Assembly (NCBI GenBank): GCA_964658455.1
Contig: CAZZZA010000033.1
Span: 1-24,534 of the forward strand
DNA length: 24,534 bases
From: Lichenicola sp964658455
Lineage (GTDB): Bacteria > Pseudomonadota > Alphaproteobacteria > Acetobacterales > Acetobacteraceae
Direction of reading: 5' to 3'
The notes under the pieces were generated by a model. It was not told where the DNA came from, ran no database searches, and saw only the letters and a program-made list of their open reading frames with translations. Both the position numbers and the translations under genes were made by a program. Positions 10,726-17,853 of this stretch are shown here, in pieces. Each line of letters opens with the position of its first letter. Positions within the stretch are counted from its first letter, which is position 1.

Positions 10726-11565
10726 TCAGCCCGCCTCGACCATGCCCCTGACCTGCTCCGGGCCCAGGCCCTGCCGGCGCAGCGCCTCGATCGTCAGCGC
10801 CTGGTCGCGCTTGGCCAGCCGGACGCCGTTCGCGTCGCGCAGCAGCCGGTGATGCGCGTAGCCGGGCTCGGGCCAGCCCAGCAGCGCCTGCAGCAGCCGG
10901 TGCAGATCGGCGCTGGCGGCGAGATCCTCGCCGCGCGTCACCAGCGTGACCGCCTGGCAGGCATCGTCATGGGTGGCGCACAGATGATAGCTGGCGGCGA
11001 TTTCCTTGCGCGCCAGCACCACGTCGCCGAGCGCGGCGGGGTGGCAGTCCAGCCGCCCGGCGCCCTCCTCGCTGCGCTGCAGCCGGCCGGCGATCCGGCA
11101 GGCCAGCGCCATGTCCAGACGCAGCGCGTGCGCGGCGCCCGCGGCCAGCAGGGCGGCGCGCCGGCCGGGATCGAGGCGCCGGCAGGTGCCGGGATAGAGC
11201 GCGGCGCCGTCCGGGGCGGTGTGCGGCGCGGCGACGCTGGCGGCGATGTCGGCCCGGCTGCAGAAGCAGGGATAGAGCAGGCCCGCCGCCTCCAGCCGGT
11301 CCAGGGTGGCGCGATAGGCGTCGAGATGCGCGGACTGCACCCGTACCGGCCCGTCCCAGTCGAGCCCCAGCCAGGCGAGATCGGCGATGATGGCATCGGC
11401 GAAGGCCGGCCGGCAGCGTTGCGGATCGATATCCTCCAGCCGCAGCAGAAAGCGGCCGCCGGCGGCGCGCGCCCGCGTCCAGCCGGACAGCGCCGAGGCG
11501 ACGTGGCCGAGATGCAGCAGACCGGTCGGGCTGGGCGCGAAACGGGTGCATAGGCTGGTATTCAT
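10726..11565 (-). CDS. gluQ: Glutamyl-Q tRNA(Asp) synthetase
   Basis: Truncated class I glutamyl-tRNA synthetase paralogue that attaches glutamate to the queuosine base of tRNA-Asp. 279 residues with no anticodon-binding domain, the normal length for the family. The HIGH motif is HLGH (18-21) after RFAPSPTG. The KMSKS equivalent is degenerate, RLAKRD (249-254), as is usual for GluQ. Zinc ligands appear as C100, C102, Y124 and C128. It is divergent from the HNH gene. No Shine-Dalgarno sequence precedes the ATG; instead a perfect 15-bp palindrome lies seven bases upstream. Confidence 0.95.
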   Translation of the reverse strand: MNTSLCTRFAPSPTGLLHLGHVASALSGWTRARAAGGRFLLRLEDIDPQRCRPAFADAIIADLAWLGLDWDGPVRVQSAHLDAYRATLDRLEAAGLLYPCFCSRADIAASVAAPHTAPDGAALYPGTCRRLDPGRRAALLAAGAAHALRLDMALACRIAGRLQRSEEGAGRLDCHPAALGDVVLARKEIAASYHLCATHDDACQAVTLVTRGEDLAASADLHRLLQALLGWPEPGYAHHRLLRDANGVRLAKRDQALTIEALRRQGLGPEQVRGMVEAG

Positions 11566-11572
11566 ACGACAA

Positions 11573-11587
11573 GATCGTGACACGATC
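11573..11587. promoter_or_regulatory. Perfect 15-bp palindrome just upstream of gluQ
   Basis: GATCGTG-A-CACGATC is a perfect inverted repeat with 7-bp arms, ending seven bases before the gluQ ATG (minus strand). A further GATCGTG half-site occurs at 11697-11703 in the same 226-bp divergent gluQ/HNH intergenic region. It could be a repressor operator, or a stem in the mRNA leader over the ribosome-binding zone. Confidence 0.45.
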
Positions 11588-11791
11588 GGCGCGAATCCGC
11601 ACCCGACTTGCGGATCAACCCCTGCTCTGCAATAGAAAGGCACGGTTCTCGACGACGCACATCGGCTGGCGTTTGTTTGACTGAACGCCCCGGTCCGATC
11701 GTGCCGCGTCCTTCGAGAAGGGTGCGCTTTTGAGCGATGGCGGTGTCTACGACGTGGCCGGCCGACCCCACCGTCCGGGGGTAACGGGCGC

Positions 11792-12358
11792 GTGAGCCAT
11801 ATTCCGAACCTGGCCAGCCTCCAGACCCTGGTGCTGAACGCCGACATGCAGCCGATGAGCTGGGGCCCGCTCTCGGTCTGGTCCTGGCAGGACGCGCTGG
11901 TCGCGGTGCTGCAGGAGCGGGTCACCCCGGTGATCAACTACGAGACCGAGGTGCGCTCGGCGAGCCGCTCGTTCCCGATCCCGTCGGTGGTGGCGCTCAA
12001 GCAGTATCACCGACGCAAGCGGGTGGCCTTCACGCGCTACCACGTGTTCCTGCGCGACGGCTTCCGCTGCCAGTATTGCGCCGAGACCCTGTCGGCACGG
12101 GAACTCACCTTCGACCATGTGGTGCCGCGCTGCCGCGGCGGGGTGACGTCCTGGACCAACGTCGTGACCTGCTGCCAGCGCGACAATCTGCGCAAGGGCA
12201 GCCAGTCGCTGAAGGCGAGCGGCATGCACCTGCTGCGCAAGCCGACCGAACCCAGCCCGCGCCAGGTCGACGAGGCCGCCAAGCGCTTCGCGCCCCGCGA
12301 CAACCTGCACAAGACCTGGCTCGATTTCCTGTACTGGGACGCCAGCCTGGAGGCGTGA
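11792..12358 (+). CDS. HNH endonuclease family protein
   Basis: 188-residue protein with a C-terminal HNH nuclease fold: the zinc knuckle half DGFRCQYC, then LTFDHVVPRCRGG with the catalytic histidine pair region, then NVVTCCQRDNLRKG. The N-terminal part (LVLNADMQPMSWGPLSVWSW) is typical of the short chromosomal HNH proteins conserved in proteobacteria, which are not restriction enzymes and whose role is unclear. The start is GTG at 11792 with a G-rich stretch about 10 bases upstream; the conserved LVLNAD segment begins 13 codons later, so no earlier start is needed. It is divergent from gluQ and convergent with the UPF0262 gene. Confidence 0.9.
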   Translation: MSHIPNLASLQTLVLNADMQPMSWGPLSVWSWQDALVAVLQERVTPVINYETEVRSASRSFPIPSVVALKQYHRRKRVAFTRYHVFLRDGFRCQYCAETLSARELTFDHVVPRCRGGVTSWTNVVTCCQRDNLRKGSQSLKASGMHLLRKPTEPSPRQVDEAAKRFAPRDNLHKTWLDFLYWDASLEA

Positions 12359-12434
12359 GGGCGGTCGGCGATGGCAATTGCCGCCGATCCGGTCGACGGC
12401 ACCATGAAGCTGCTGCAATAGCGCGTTCGCGGCG

Positions 12435-12923
12435 CTAGATCCGCTGGTGCAGCACGCAGACCAGGGTGAACAGGCGCCGCGCGGTCTCGAAATCGATCAC
12501 GATCTTGCCCTCCAGGCGCTGGCTCATCAGCGCCGCGCCTTCGTCGTGCAGGCTGCGCCGTCCCATGTCGATCGCCTGGATCGCCTGGGTGCGGCCATCC
12601 TGGATCGCGTGCTCGTAGCTCTCGACCAGGAGCTGGTAGTCCTTGATCAGCCGGCGGAACGGGCTCAGCGAGAACACGAACACCCGCAATTCGCGGTCGG
12701 CGGCGTCGCGCACGTCGAGCACCAGGCGGCCGCCATGCACTGAGAGGTGCAGGTTGAACGGGCCGAGCAGGCCGACCGGGGCGAACGAGGCCGAGACCCT
12801 GAGGTCGGCGATCGCCTGCTCGCGCTCGCGCTGCTGGTTGGCGACCCATTCGCTGCCCTGGCTCTCCCCGGCCAGCACCACGCTGGCGAGGGAATCGGTT
12901 CGGGGAAGGCTGGTCTCGGTCAT
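12435..12923 (-). CDS. UPF0262 family protein
   Basis: 162-residue cytosolic protein of unknown function, conserved in alphaproteobacteria. Recognised from the core LSPFRRLIKDYQLLVESYEH, then AIQAIDMGRRSLHDEG and the C-terminal LEGKIVIDFETARRLFTLVCVLH. The ATG at 12923 overlaps the marC stop (ATGA), so it is probably translationally coupled to marC. The gene ends convergently with the HNH gene; the 76-bp gap holds the palindrome GGCAATTGCC at 12373-12382 inside a CGGCG/CGCCG stem, a weak terminator candidate. Confidence 0.92.
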   Translation of the reverse strand: MTETSLPRTDSLASVVLAGESQGSEWVANQQREREQAIADLRVSASFAPVGLLGPFNLHLSVHGGRLVLDVRDAADRELRVFVFSLSPFRRLIKDYQLLVESYEHAIQDGRTQAIQAIDMGRRSLHDEGAALMSQRLEGKIVIDFETARRLFTLVCVLHQRI

Positions 12924-13660
12924 GCGTTCTTCCCGGCAAGGTGGCCGCCGATCGCCTGCTGCAGCAGTCCGGCGAACACGTCCTGCACGCCGGAGACGAT
13001 GATCTGTACGCCGATGCACAGCAGGATCAACGCCACCAGCCGGGTGACGATCCGCGACCCGGAGCGGCCCAGCATCCGCACCAGTCTGGGCGCGCCGGCA
13101 TAGGCGATCCAGACGATCAGGCACACCGCGGCGGCGGCGGTGCAGGCGCCGGCGGTGAACTCGGCCCGGCCCAGCAGGCCGCCCGGCTCCGGCCGTTCGG
13201 CGCCGATCGCGATCGCCACCGAGATGCTGCCCGGTCCGACGGTGAACGGCATGGTGAGCGGAAAGAACGCCGTCGAGGAGACGTCGGCGACCGCGGTCCG
13301 GCCGCTCTGCGACGCCTGATCGGCCTTCTTGGCCTCGTTGATCTCCGGCGCCTGCAACAGGCTCCAGGCCCGGACCGCGACCACCAGCCCGCCGGCGATC
13401 CGCAGCGCGCCGATGGTGATGCCGAAGAACGCCAGCAGGGTGCTGCCGATCCACAGCGACACCAGCAGGATCAGCAAGCCGTAGAGCGCCACCTTGCGCG
13501 CCAGCATCGACCGCTCGGCCTGGCTGCGCCCATCGGTCACCTCGGCGAAGATGAGCGAGGCCCCGAGCGGGTTGACGATCGAGAACAGGGCCGGAAAGGC
13601 GAGAAGGAAGGCCGAGGAGAGATTGGCGAGGTCGAGCGCCCCCGCATTCAGCAAACCCAT
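12920..13660 (-). CDS. MarC family integral membrane protein
   Basis: 246-residue inner-membrane protein with six predicted helices, beginning with LLAFPALFSIVNPLGASLIF, the family hallmark, and containing FFPLTMPFTVGPGSISVAIAIG in the middle and VTRLVALILLCIGVQIIVSGV near the end. The family has no firmly established transport substrate, and MarC itself is no longer thought to act in multidrug resistance. The ATG at 13660 is preferred; another in-frame ATG at 13681 adds seven residues. The stop overlaps the UPF0262 start, giving a two-gene operon. Confidence 0.92.
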   Translation of the reverse strand: MGLLNAGALDLANLSSAFLLAFPALFSIVNPLGASLIFAEVTDGRSQAERSMLARKVALYGLLILLVSLWIGSTLLAFFGITIGALRIAGGLVVAVRAWSLLQAPEINEAKKADQASQSGRTAVADVSSTAFFPLTMPFTVGPGSISVAIAIGAERPEPGGLLGRAEFTAGACTAAAAVCLIVWIAYAGAPRLVRMLGRSGSRIVTRLVALILLCIGVQIIVSGVQDVFAGLLQQAIGGHLAGKNA

Positions 13661-13747
13661 CGACCCCGGCCTGTCACCCATGCGGCGGCCCGCTGCACAC
13701 CATTGTCCGCCCAGGACCATAGAACGCCGCCGTCGGCAGGGCGAGGG

Positions 13748-13776
13748 TTGCATCCCGCGCCCCGTTCCCCTAAATC
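13748..13776 (+). promoter_or_regulatory. Predicted sigma-70 promoter of tRNA-Glu
   Basis: TTGCAT (13748-13753), a 17-bp spacer and TAAATC (13771-13776) sit so that transcription would begin about ten bases before the mature tRNA 5' end at 13793. Both boxes are imperfect; position is the main support. Confidence 0.5.
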
Positions 13777-13792
13777 CTCCGCCACTGGCCAT

Positions 13793-13868
13793 GTCCTGTT
13801 CGTCTAGAGGCCTAGGACACCGCCCTCTCACGGCGGTAACAGGGGTTCGAATCCCCTACGGGACGCCA
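13793..13868 (+). tRNA. tRNA-Glu (anticodon CUC)
   Basis: 76-nt cloverleaf including an encoded CCA. The acceptor stem GTCCTGT pairs with ACGGGAC. The anticodon stem CCGCC/GGCGG encloses CTCTCAC, giving anticodon CTC (Glu, codon GAG). The T-arm is AGGGG-TTCGAAT-CCCCT, followed by discriminator G and CCA at 13866-13868. Its 3' part is repeated in mutated form at 16255, which marks this gene as an integration target. Confidence 0.97.
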
Positions 13869-13913
13869 GTGTGGACCCAAGGTCAACAGCCAGTTGCCTA
13901 AGCCACAAGCCGG
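13820..13913 (+). repeat. Direct repeat, left copy (tRNA-Glu 3' part plus 45 bp flank)
   Basis: This 94-bp segment runs from the anticodon stem of tRNA-Glu to about 45 bp past its CCA. It recurs at 16255-16349 with five differences: one inserted G and one C-to-A change in the T-arm, and three substitutions downstream. Weaker similarity continues to GTGACGCACC near 13940 and on the left into GTCT and GCCTA of the D-arm. This copy is the functional one. Confidence 0.9.
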
Positions 13914-13935
13914 GTCACGGCGCCGTCGCGTGACG

Positions 13936-14055
13936 CACCTTGACGTTGGCCCAGGCTCCGCGGGCCTGGAGCGTTTCGCGTAGGGCATCACTGTCGTAGG
14001 CTCAGTCAGTGAGAAGGACCTGTCCGTTGCCGCCGCTGTCGAGCATGTCCGCGGC
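13936..14055 (-). pseudogene. Remnant of an IS5-family DDE transposase
   Basis: On the minus strand, one frame reads ADMLDSGGNGQVLLTD, stop, AYDSDALRETLQARGAWANV, matching the IS5-family signature around the second catalytic aspartate (LLADRAYDSDALR...GAWANVKP). A TGA at 14002-14004 replaces the residue between D and A, and no transposase sequence continues on either side, so only about 35-40 codons survive. It lies immediately after the left tRNA-derived repeat. I see no terminal inverted repeats. Confidence 0.65.
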
Positions 14056-14170
14056 ACTTTATCGGTCGATGGAATTGGTTTCCGTAGATGCAGGCAGGGC
14101 GACCGTCTCAACGCAGACCACTCCCTCCCCCGAGGTAGGCACGACAAGCAGGACACGTTACTTTCTCGAC

Positions 14171-15349
14171 ATGAGCAGAATGGATCCCGGGTGTTTCCCT
14201 TCATACAGCAGCGACGAGCGGCATATCTGCGCCGCGTGCTTCGATGACGAAGACCTAAAGGAAATCATCCGCAGTCACGGCGGCCCAAGAGGGTGTGGAT
14301 TTTGCAACCGGAAAGATGCTGTTACGGCGCCGTTTTGTGAGGTGCTCGACCACATCGCGGGCCGACTGAATGCCTTTTACGGCAAGGCGGTGGACCAACT
14401 ACCTTACGTCAGCCGCGAGGGTGGCTATCAAGGTTGGCATGTCGATACCTACGATTTGCTCATGGACGAGGTGGGGATCTCCCTTCCACGGGATGACGAT
14501 GAAGCACTTTGGAATGCGCTCTTCGAGGGCATCGGAGACGACACTTGGTGCGAACACGACTGGCTCACGTTGGAGCCGGACAAGAGCCTCAAGTACTCTT
14601 GGGAAGCCTTCTGCGATATCGTGAAATACAAGCGGAGGTTCTTCTTTCAGAACGGTGGCATTGACCCTGACGACGCTGGCCACCCCGACAGTAGGTCTCC
14701 GATTCATCTGCTTGGCGAAATGTGCTCAATCGCCGAGGAACTTGGGCTGGTGCGACGCATCTCGTCCGGCGAGAACTTCTACCGGACGCGGGCGAGAAAG
14801 CTGAGGGAGCGGTTCTTCGCTGCAGCGGATCTTGGGCCACCACCCAAGGATGTCGCGCTACAGTCCAACAGGATGAACCCGCCCGGAATCTCCATGTTCT
14901 ATGGCGCAAACCGCCCGGGGCTCGCAATAGCCGAGGCCCGTGCCGAGCGAGCGTCAACCGGAAAATTCGAAACTTTGCGCCCAATCCTGCTCTTAGATCT
15001 AGCCCATCTACCGCGCATCCCTGGGTTCTTCTCTGCGGCCAAGCGAATGACGATATATACCTTGTCATTCATGCACGAGTTCAGCTCGATCATCACTAAG
15101 CCTGTTCCCGGCGACAACAGGGTTAACGTTGACTACATACCGACACAGGTCTTCACTGAGTTTCTGCGGGATTACCGGTTCAAGAGTGGCAGCCTCGACG
15201 GGTTGATGTATCCGAGCGCGACCGGGCGCAAGGGTTGGAACGTGGTGCTTTTCGCCGGACCCTACGATGTGGAGGGGGTCTTGGATCCAGACGAACATCT
15301 CTACCCACCAAGTCCGTGGCTACGATTGAAGTCTGTTAGTCACACGTAA
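14171..15349 (+). CDS. RES-domain protein with N-terminal zinc-ribbon HEPN/RES-type domain; predicted NAD+-consuming effector
   Basis: 392-residue protein. The N-terminus has a four-cysteine ribbon, ICAAC (C20, C23) and CGFC (C42, C45), like the HEPN/RES N-terminal domain. A middle alpha-helical region spans about 50-190. The C-terminal RES domain (about 195-375) retains the name-giving residues: R205 in NFYRTRA, E255 in GLAIAEARAE after NPPGISMFYGA, and S349 in DGLMYPSA, ending GWNVVLFAGP. RES proteins studied elsewhere degrade NAD+ as toxins. The usual Xre-type antitoxin gene is not adjacent. The start is uncertain: ATG at 14171 or 14180, neither with a good Shine-Dalgarno sequence; upstream in-frame codons overlap the transposase remnant. 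GC content and codon use are lower than in neighbouring genes, consistent with transfer. Confidence 0.88.
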   Translation: MSRMDPGCFPSYSSDERHICAACFDDEDLKEIIRSHGGPRGCGFCNRKDAVTAPFCEVLDHIAGRLNAFYGKAVDQLPYVSREGGYQGWHVDTYDLLMDEVGISLPRDDDEALWNALFEGIGDDTWCEHDWLTLEPDKSLKYSWEAFCDIVKYKRRFFFQNGGIDPDDAGHPDSRSPIHLLGEMCSIAEELGLVRRISSGENFYRTRARKLRERFFAAADLGPPPKDVALQSNRMNPPGISMFYGANRPGLAIAEARAERASTGKFETLRPILLLDLAHLPRIPGFFSAAKRMTIYTLSFMHEFSSIITKPVPGDNRVNVDYIPTQVFTEFLRDYRFKSGSLDGLMYPSATGRKGWNVVLFAGPYDVEGVLDPDEHLYPPSPWLRLKSVSHT

Positions 15350-15373
15350 GCTAGGTCAGGGCGACCCCAGCGG

Positions 15374-15718
15374 CTACACCCGGACCACCAGCATCGACCA
15401 CGGCCCCATCACCAGCTCGTCGAGGTCCTCGTCCGATTCGCAGACCTCGCGCTCAGCCTGGATCCCGCCGAACATTATCCGCATCCTCTTGACCTCGCCG
15501 ACGCTCACGTAGCCGCGCTAGGACGACGGCGGCCACTGCTCCGGTGGCAGCTCGAGTGCGAGGACGACATCGCGTCCCCGCCACCGACGCGCCAGCCAGC
15601 TCCACGCCACCCGACCGTTGGCATCCAGGGCCAGGAGGTCGACGACCAGCGCTGCGGGCATCCGGTGGCGGGTGGATGCGGGAAGACCAAGGGGCGCCTC
15701 GGGCGGCATCGCGTTCAT
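15374..15718 (-). pseudogene. Hypothetical protein gene split by an in-frame TAG (or two tandem small ORFs)
   Basis: The first ORF (15718-15518, 66 residues) begins MNAMPPEAPLGLPAS, contains LVVDLLALDANGRVAWSWLARRW and ends LELPPEQWPPSS at a TAG. The same frame continues for 47 codons, YVSVGEVKRMRIMFGGIQ and then an acidic stretch CESDEDLDEL, to a TAG at 15374-15376. Either one ~114-residue protein has suffered a nonsense mutation, or a GTG at 15508 starts a separate 44-residue peptide without a visible ribosome-binding site. Third positions are GC-rich and amino-acid composition is protein-like. I do not recognise the family. Confidence 0.45.
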
Positions 15719-15984
15719 GGATCCGGCAGCTCGTCGCAGTAGACATCGGCACCTACACGGCCGCAGCCGGAGCAGCGCAGGCAGCGCGGGCAGCGCCGAC
15801 TGCGTGGAGCAGGGTCCGCGATCCGTGGCGCTTTAGGATGGCGGCGGTCGGCAGGGGCGATTTGCGACCGCACCCGCAGCACTTCGCGAGCCAGCAGGAT
15901 CTGACGACCGGGAGGCTGAGGAGGCCGACGCAGGGGTGCGGTCGGAGTTGCGGCTAGCCATGCGATCCTCGTGGGCAGCGGCAT
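15715..15984 (-). CDS. Hypothetical cysteine-rich small protein
   Basis: 89-codon frame whose last 30 codons look real: RRCPRCLRCSGCG, then GADVYCDELPDP, a CxxCxxCxxC zinc-ribbon-like cluster, ending in TGA that overlaps the next ORF's ATG (ATGA at 15715-15718), which suggests translational coupling. The first 55 residues are almost free of acidic residues and could be non-coding, so the true start may lie inside the frame. The family is not recognised; within the islet it may be part of a decayed small operon with the ORF that follows. Confidence 0.35.
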   Translation of the reverse strand: MPLPTRIAWLAATPTAPLRRPPQPPGRQILLAREVLRVRSQIAPADRRHPKAPRIADPAPRSRRCPRCLRCSGCGRVGADVYCDELPDP

Positions 15985-16254
15985 CTGGGGCGGCAGGATG
16001 TTCTTTTTCTGTTCTAATGTCCAGCCCAGGCTAGTCCGGCGAGGCTGCGTACTGGCGACTCATGAAGGTCACCACTGCGGGGCGAGAAAGGCGCCCGTCG
16101 AGGCCGCCCAAGTCCAAAAAACTGCGGCTCCGTTGGTCCAATGGTGGTCCGATCGGCACGAGATGCCCGGCGATGCGGCGTGACATTCAGTGATGAACTT
16201 CTGACCCGAAATCAGACGGTTAATCCGTTCTTCCAGATTATGTCTCGACGCCTA
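15985..16254. other. Inter-repeat DNA without a convincing gene
   Basis: Lower-GC stretch. The only open frame (plus, 15971-16183, 70 codons) contains CVLATHEGHHCG but has no ribosome-binding site and no recognisable family. Nothing else supportable was seen. Confidence 0.5.
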
Positions 16255-16349
16255 CCGCCCTCTCACGGCGGTAACAGGGGGTTCGAATACCCTACGGGAC
16301 GCCAGTGTGAGCCCAAGGTCAACAGCCAGTTGCCTAAGCCACAAGTCGG
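16255..16349 (+). repeat. Direct repeat, right copy: decayed tRNA-Glu 3' fragment plus flank
   Basis: 95 bp, about 95% identical to 13820-13913. The anticodon stem-loop is intact, but the T-arm carries an extra G and a C-to-A change that breaks pairing. The D-arm side has lost about five bases, and no acceptor 5' strand precedes it, so it is not a functional tRNA. It marks the distal boundary of the RES-containing segment, as an att-like scar. Confidence 0.85.
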
Positions 16350-16629
16350 ATGCCGTCGCCCTCGCCTGACGCACCGTTAGCAGTCTCTCGCGTAGGCCCC
16401 GCCATAGGGTATGGGATGCCGCGCCGACTACGAGAGCGATGACTTGTTACGGAATGCAGGTGCGGCGCAGACACAGCATTGGTCCCTAGAGGGTGACGAT
16501 CCGTTCAGGGTGGCCGCTCCATGTAGAGCCCGTTCAGCCCACCTTGTAGTTTGATCGGGCGTTGATCAGGTGACCGGACCGCAGCGGATTATTTCCGCCG
16601 CCGCACTGCAACGAGGTGTGGTTGAGCTG
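16350..16629. other. Non-coding or decayed DNA after the right repeat
   Basis: No intact gene. Similarity to the left copy fades out around 16374 (GACGCACC). A plus-strand stretch near 16425 reads ADYESDDLLRNAGA, vaguely like the transposase motif YDSDALR, but too short to call. Confidence 0.45.
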
Positions 16630-16866
16630 TCAAGTTTCGCTCTGGTTATTGGCACGCTCCAGATACCTGATTGCTTCATCGAAGATTGCCGGAACACGCT
16701 TCGGCACATCCCGACCAGCTAACGCCGCGTCGCGGTCAGCCTTCACGCCGCTCAGGAGTTCGTCGATGAGCCCAGGCTGCTCCCTGTCCAGTCGCTGCAG
16801 AAGGCCCAATAGCAGGTAGGAAATCGCCTGGGCTTTCACCTCTGCCAACTTGATTTCTTCTGACAT
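16630..16866 (-). CDS. Small alpha-helical hypothetical protein
   Basis: 78 residues from an ATG with GGAGAA six bases upstream, a good ribosome-binding site. The sequence is charged and helical (EEIKLAEVKAQAISYLLLGLL, then LIDELLSGVKADRDAAL, then IFDEAIRYLERAN) with no cysteines and no signal peptide, so it is predicted to be a soluble cytoplasmic protein or a small coiled coil. Function is not recognised. It stands alone in the accessory segment beyond the right tRNA repeat. Confidence 0.65.
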   Translation of the reverse strand: MSEEIKLAEVKAQAISYLLLGLLQRLDREQPGLIDELLSGVKADRDAALAGRDVPKRVPAIFDEAIRYLERANNQSET

Positions 16867-17213
16867 CGCGTCTTCTCCACATACGCCGTCATCGCGATCG
16901 ATCTGGTGCCTGACCCCTCCCCATCGCGTTATCGGTCGGCACCGGAAGGCCCTTCCCCACCACTGCGCTGGGTCACCTCGGCCAAGCAATGCCTGGAGGG
17001 CCTATACCATTGGAGAGTATCCAATATCCTTAGGCGCTTCTTTCAAGGGTCCGTTATCAGGCAGATCCAGCCAAGGTTCTTCCGCTTCCGTCCTGAAGCG
17101 CCTACACCATGAAACCCCGTTCACGCGTTCAGACCCAGCGTCCGGTCGATATCTCCAGAAGGATTAAACGCGGACACTCTGTTCGTTGCCTCGCCAGGCC
17201 CGAAGCGTGCTCC
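16867..17213. other. Intergenic stretch with a small inverted repeat
   Basis: No convincing gene in about 350 bp. At 17009-17025 there is a perfect inverted repeat, ATTGGA, five bases, TCCAAT, of operator-like size. Composition returns toward the chromosomal average at the 3' end. Confidence 0.4.
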
Positions 17214-17705
17214 CTACCGGCTGTCAGAACTGGCGGGCTTCATCGCCGCCGGCGTCATGGGCGGCGCAGGCGATTCTGCGACGGCGACCACGGCCGGCGG
17301 GGTGATGGACGCGATCGGAGCAGCCGCCGCGGTCGGTGCCATCGCTACGTGGATCTCGCTCGGGTAGGTGTAGTTCGCTCCGGACGCGGCATCGACGATG
17401 ATGCCGACGCCGCCGCCCAGCAGGATGTTGCCGAACGTCGCGCCGCCGAAACTCGAGGACCTCGAAACGACGGAGGTCAGGTAGCCCGGCTTCTCGCAGG
17501 TGACCACCATATCGTTCTTGCTCTTGCTCACCTGGACGCTGCCGGGCGTTATCGGAATCGCGCCCAAAGTCTCGGTCTGACGCGACAATTTGCAGGACGC
17601 GCCCGGCGGGTCGGTGCTCACGGTGACGCTTTGGTTGGAGCCATTCACGATGGTCGCACAGCCGCTCAGCAGCATGGACGCAGCGGCGATGATGAACACG
17701 CGCAA
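17214..17705 (-). CDS. Predicted envelope lipoprotein
   Basis: 163-residue lipoprotein: a hydrophobic signal FIIAAASMLLSGC with lipobox LSGC and the lipidated cysteine at residue 16, then ATIVNGSNQSVTVSTDPPGASC, a start shared by a family of small proteobacterial lipoproteins with a PEGA-like beta domain. A glycine-rich hydrophobic stretch (FGNILLGGGVGIIVDAASG) and an alanine/proline-rich tail follow. The start is TTG at 17705, chosen because GGGAG lies eight bases upstream and no ATG precedes the signal. Function is unknown; outer-membrane attachment is likely. Confidence 0.8.
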   Translation of the reverse strand: MRVFIIAAASMLLSGCATIVNGSNQSVTVSTDPPGASCKLSRQTETLGAIPITPGSVQVSKSKNDMVVTCEKPGYLTSVVSRSSSFGGATFGNILLGGGVGIIVDAASGANYTYPSEIHVAMAPTAAAAPIASITPPAVVAVAESPAPPMTPAAMKPASSDSR

Positions 17706-17853
17706 TGAAGACGCTCCCGTCTGGTGACATTCAACGGGAGACTAGATTTCCGTTACGAGGGTGTAAAGACCTGTGGCGCCGGAAGGGAGCCCTGCCCCGC
17801 CTTCAGTGCCCCGCCGTGTCACGCCGCCGGGCGGCCGACATCACGGCCCCGTT

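Noticed and set aside
14009..14170. 54-codon N-terminal extension of the RES protein
   Set aside because: Overlaps the antisense transposase remnant and is of low-complexity S/T/P composition; conserved sequence begins after 14171.
15971..16183. 70-codon ORF with CVLATHEGHHCG
   Set aside because: No ribosome-binding site or known family; composition could be chance.
16241..16304. Second tRNA-Glu gene
   Set aside because: No acceptor 5' strand, shortened D-arm side and broken T-arm; it is a fragment.
16420..16470. Possible second transposase fragment (ADYESDDLLRN)
   Set aside because: Only about 12 residues of loose resemblance; not enough to support.
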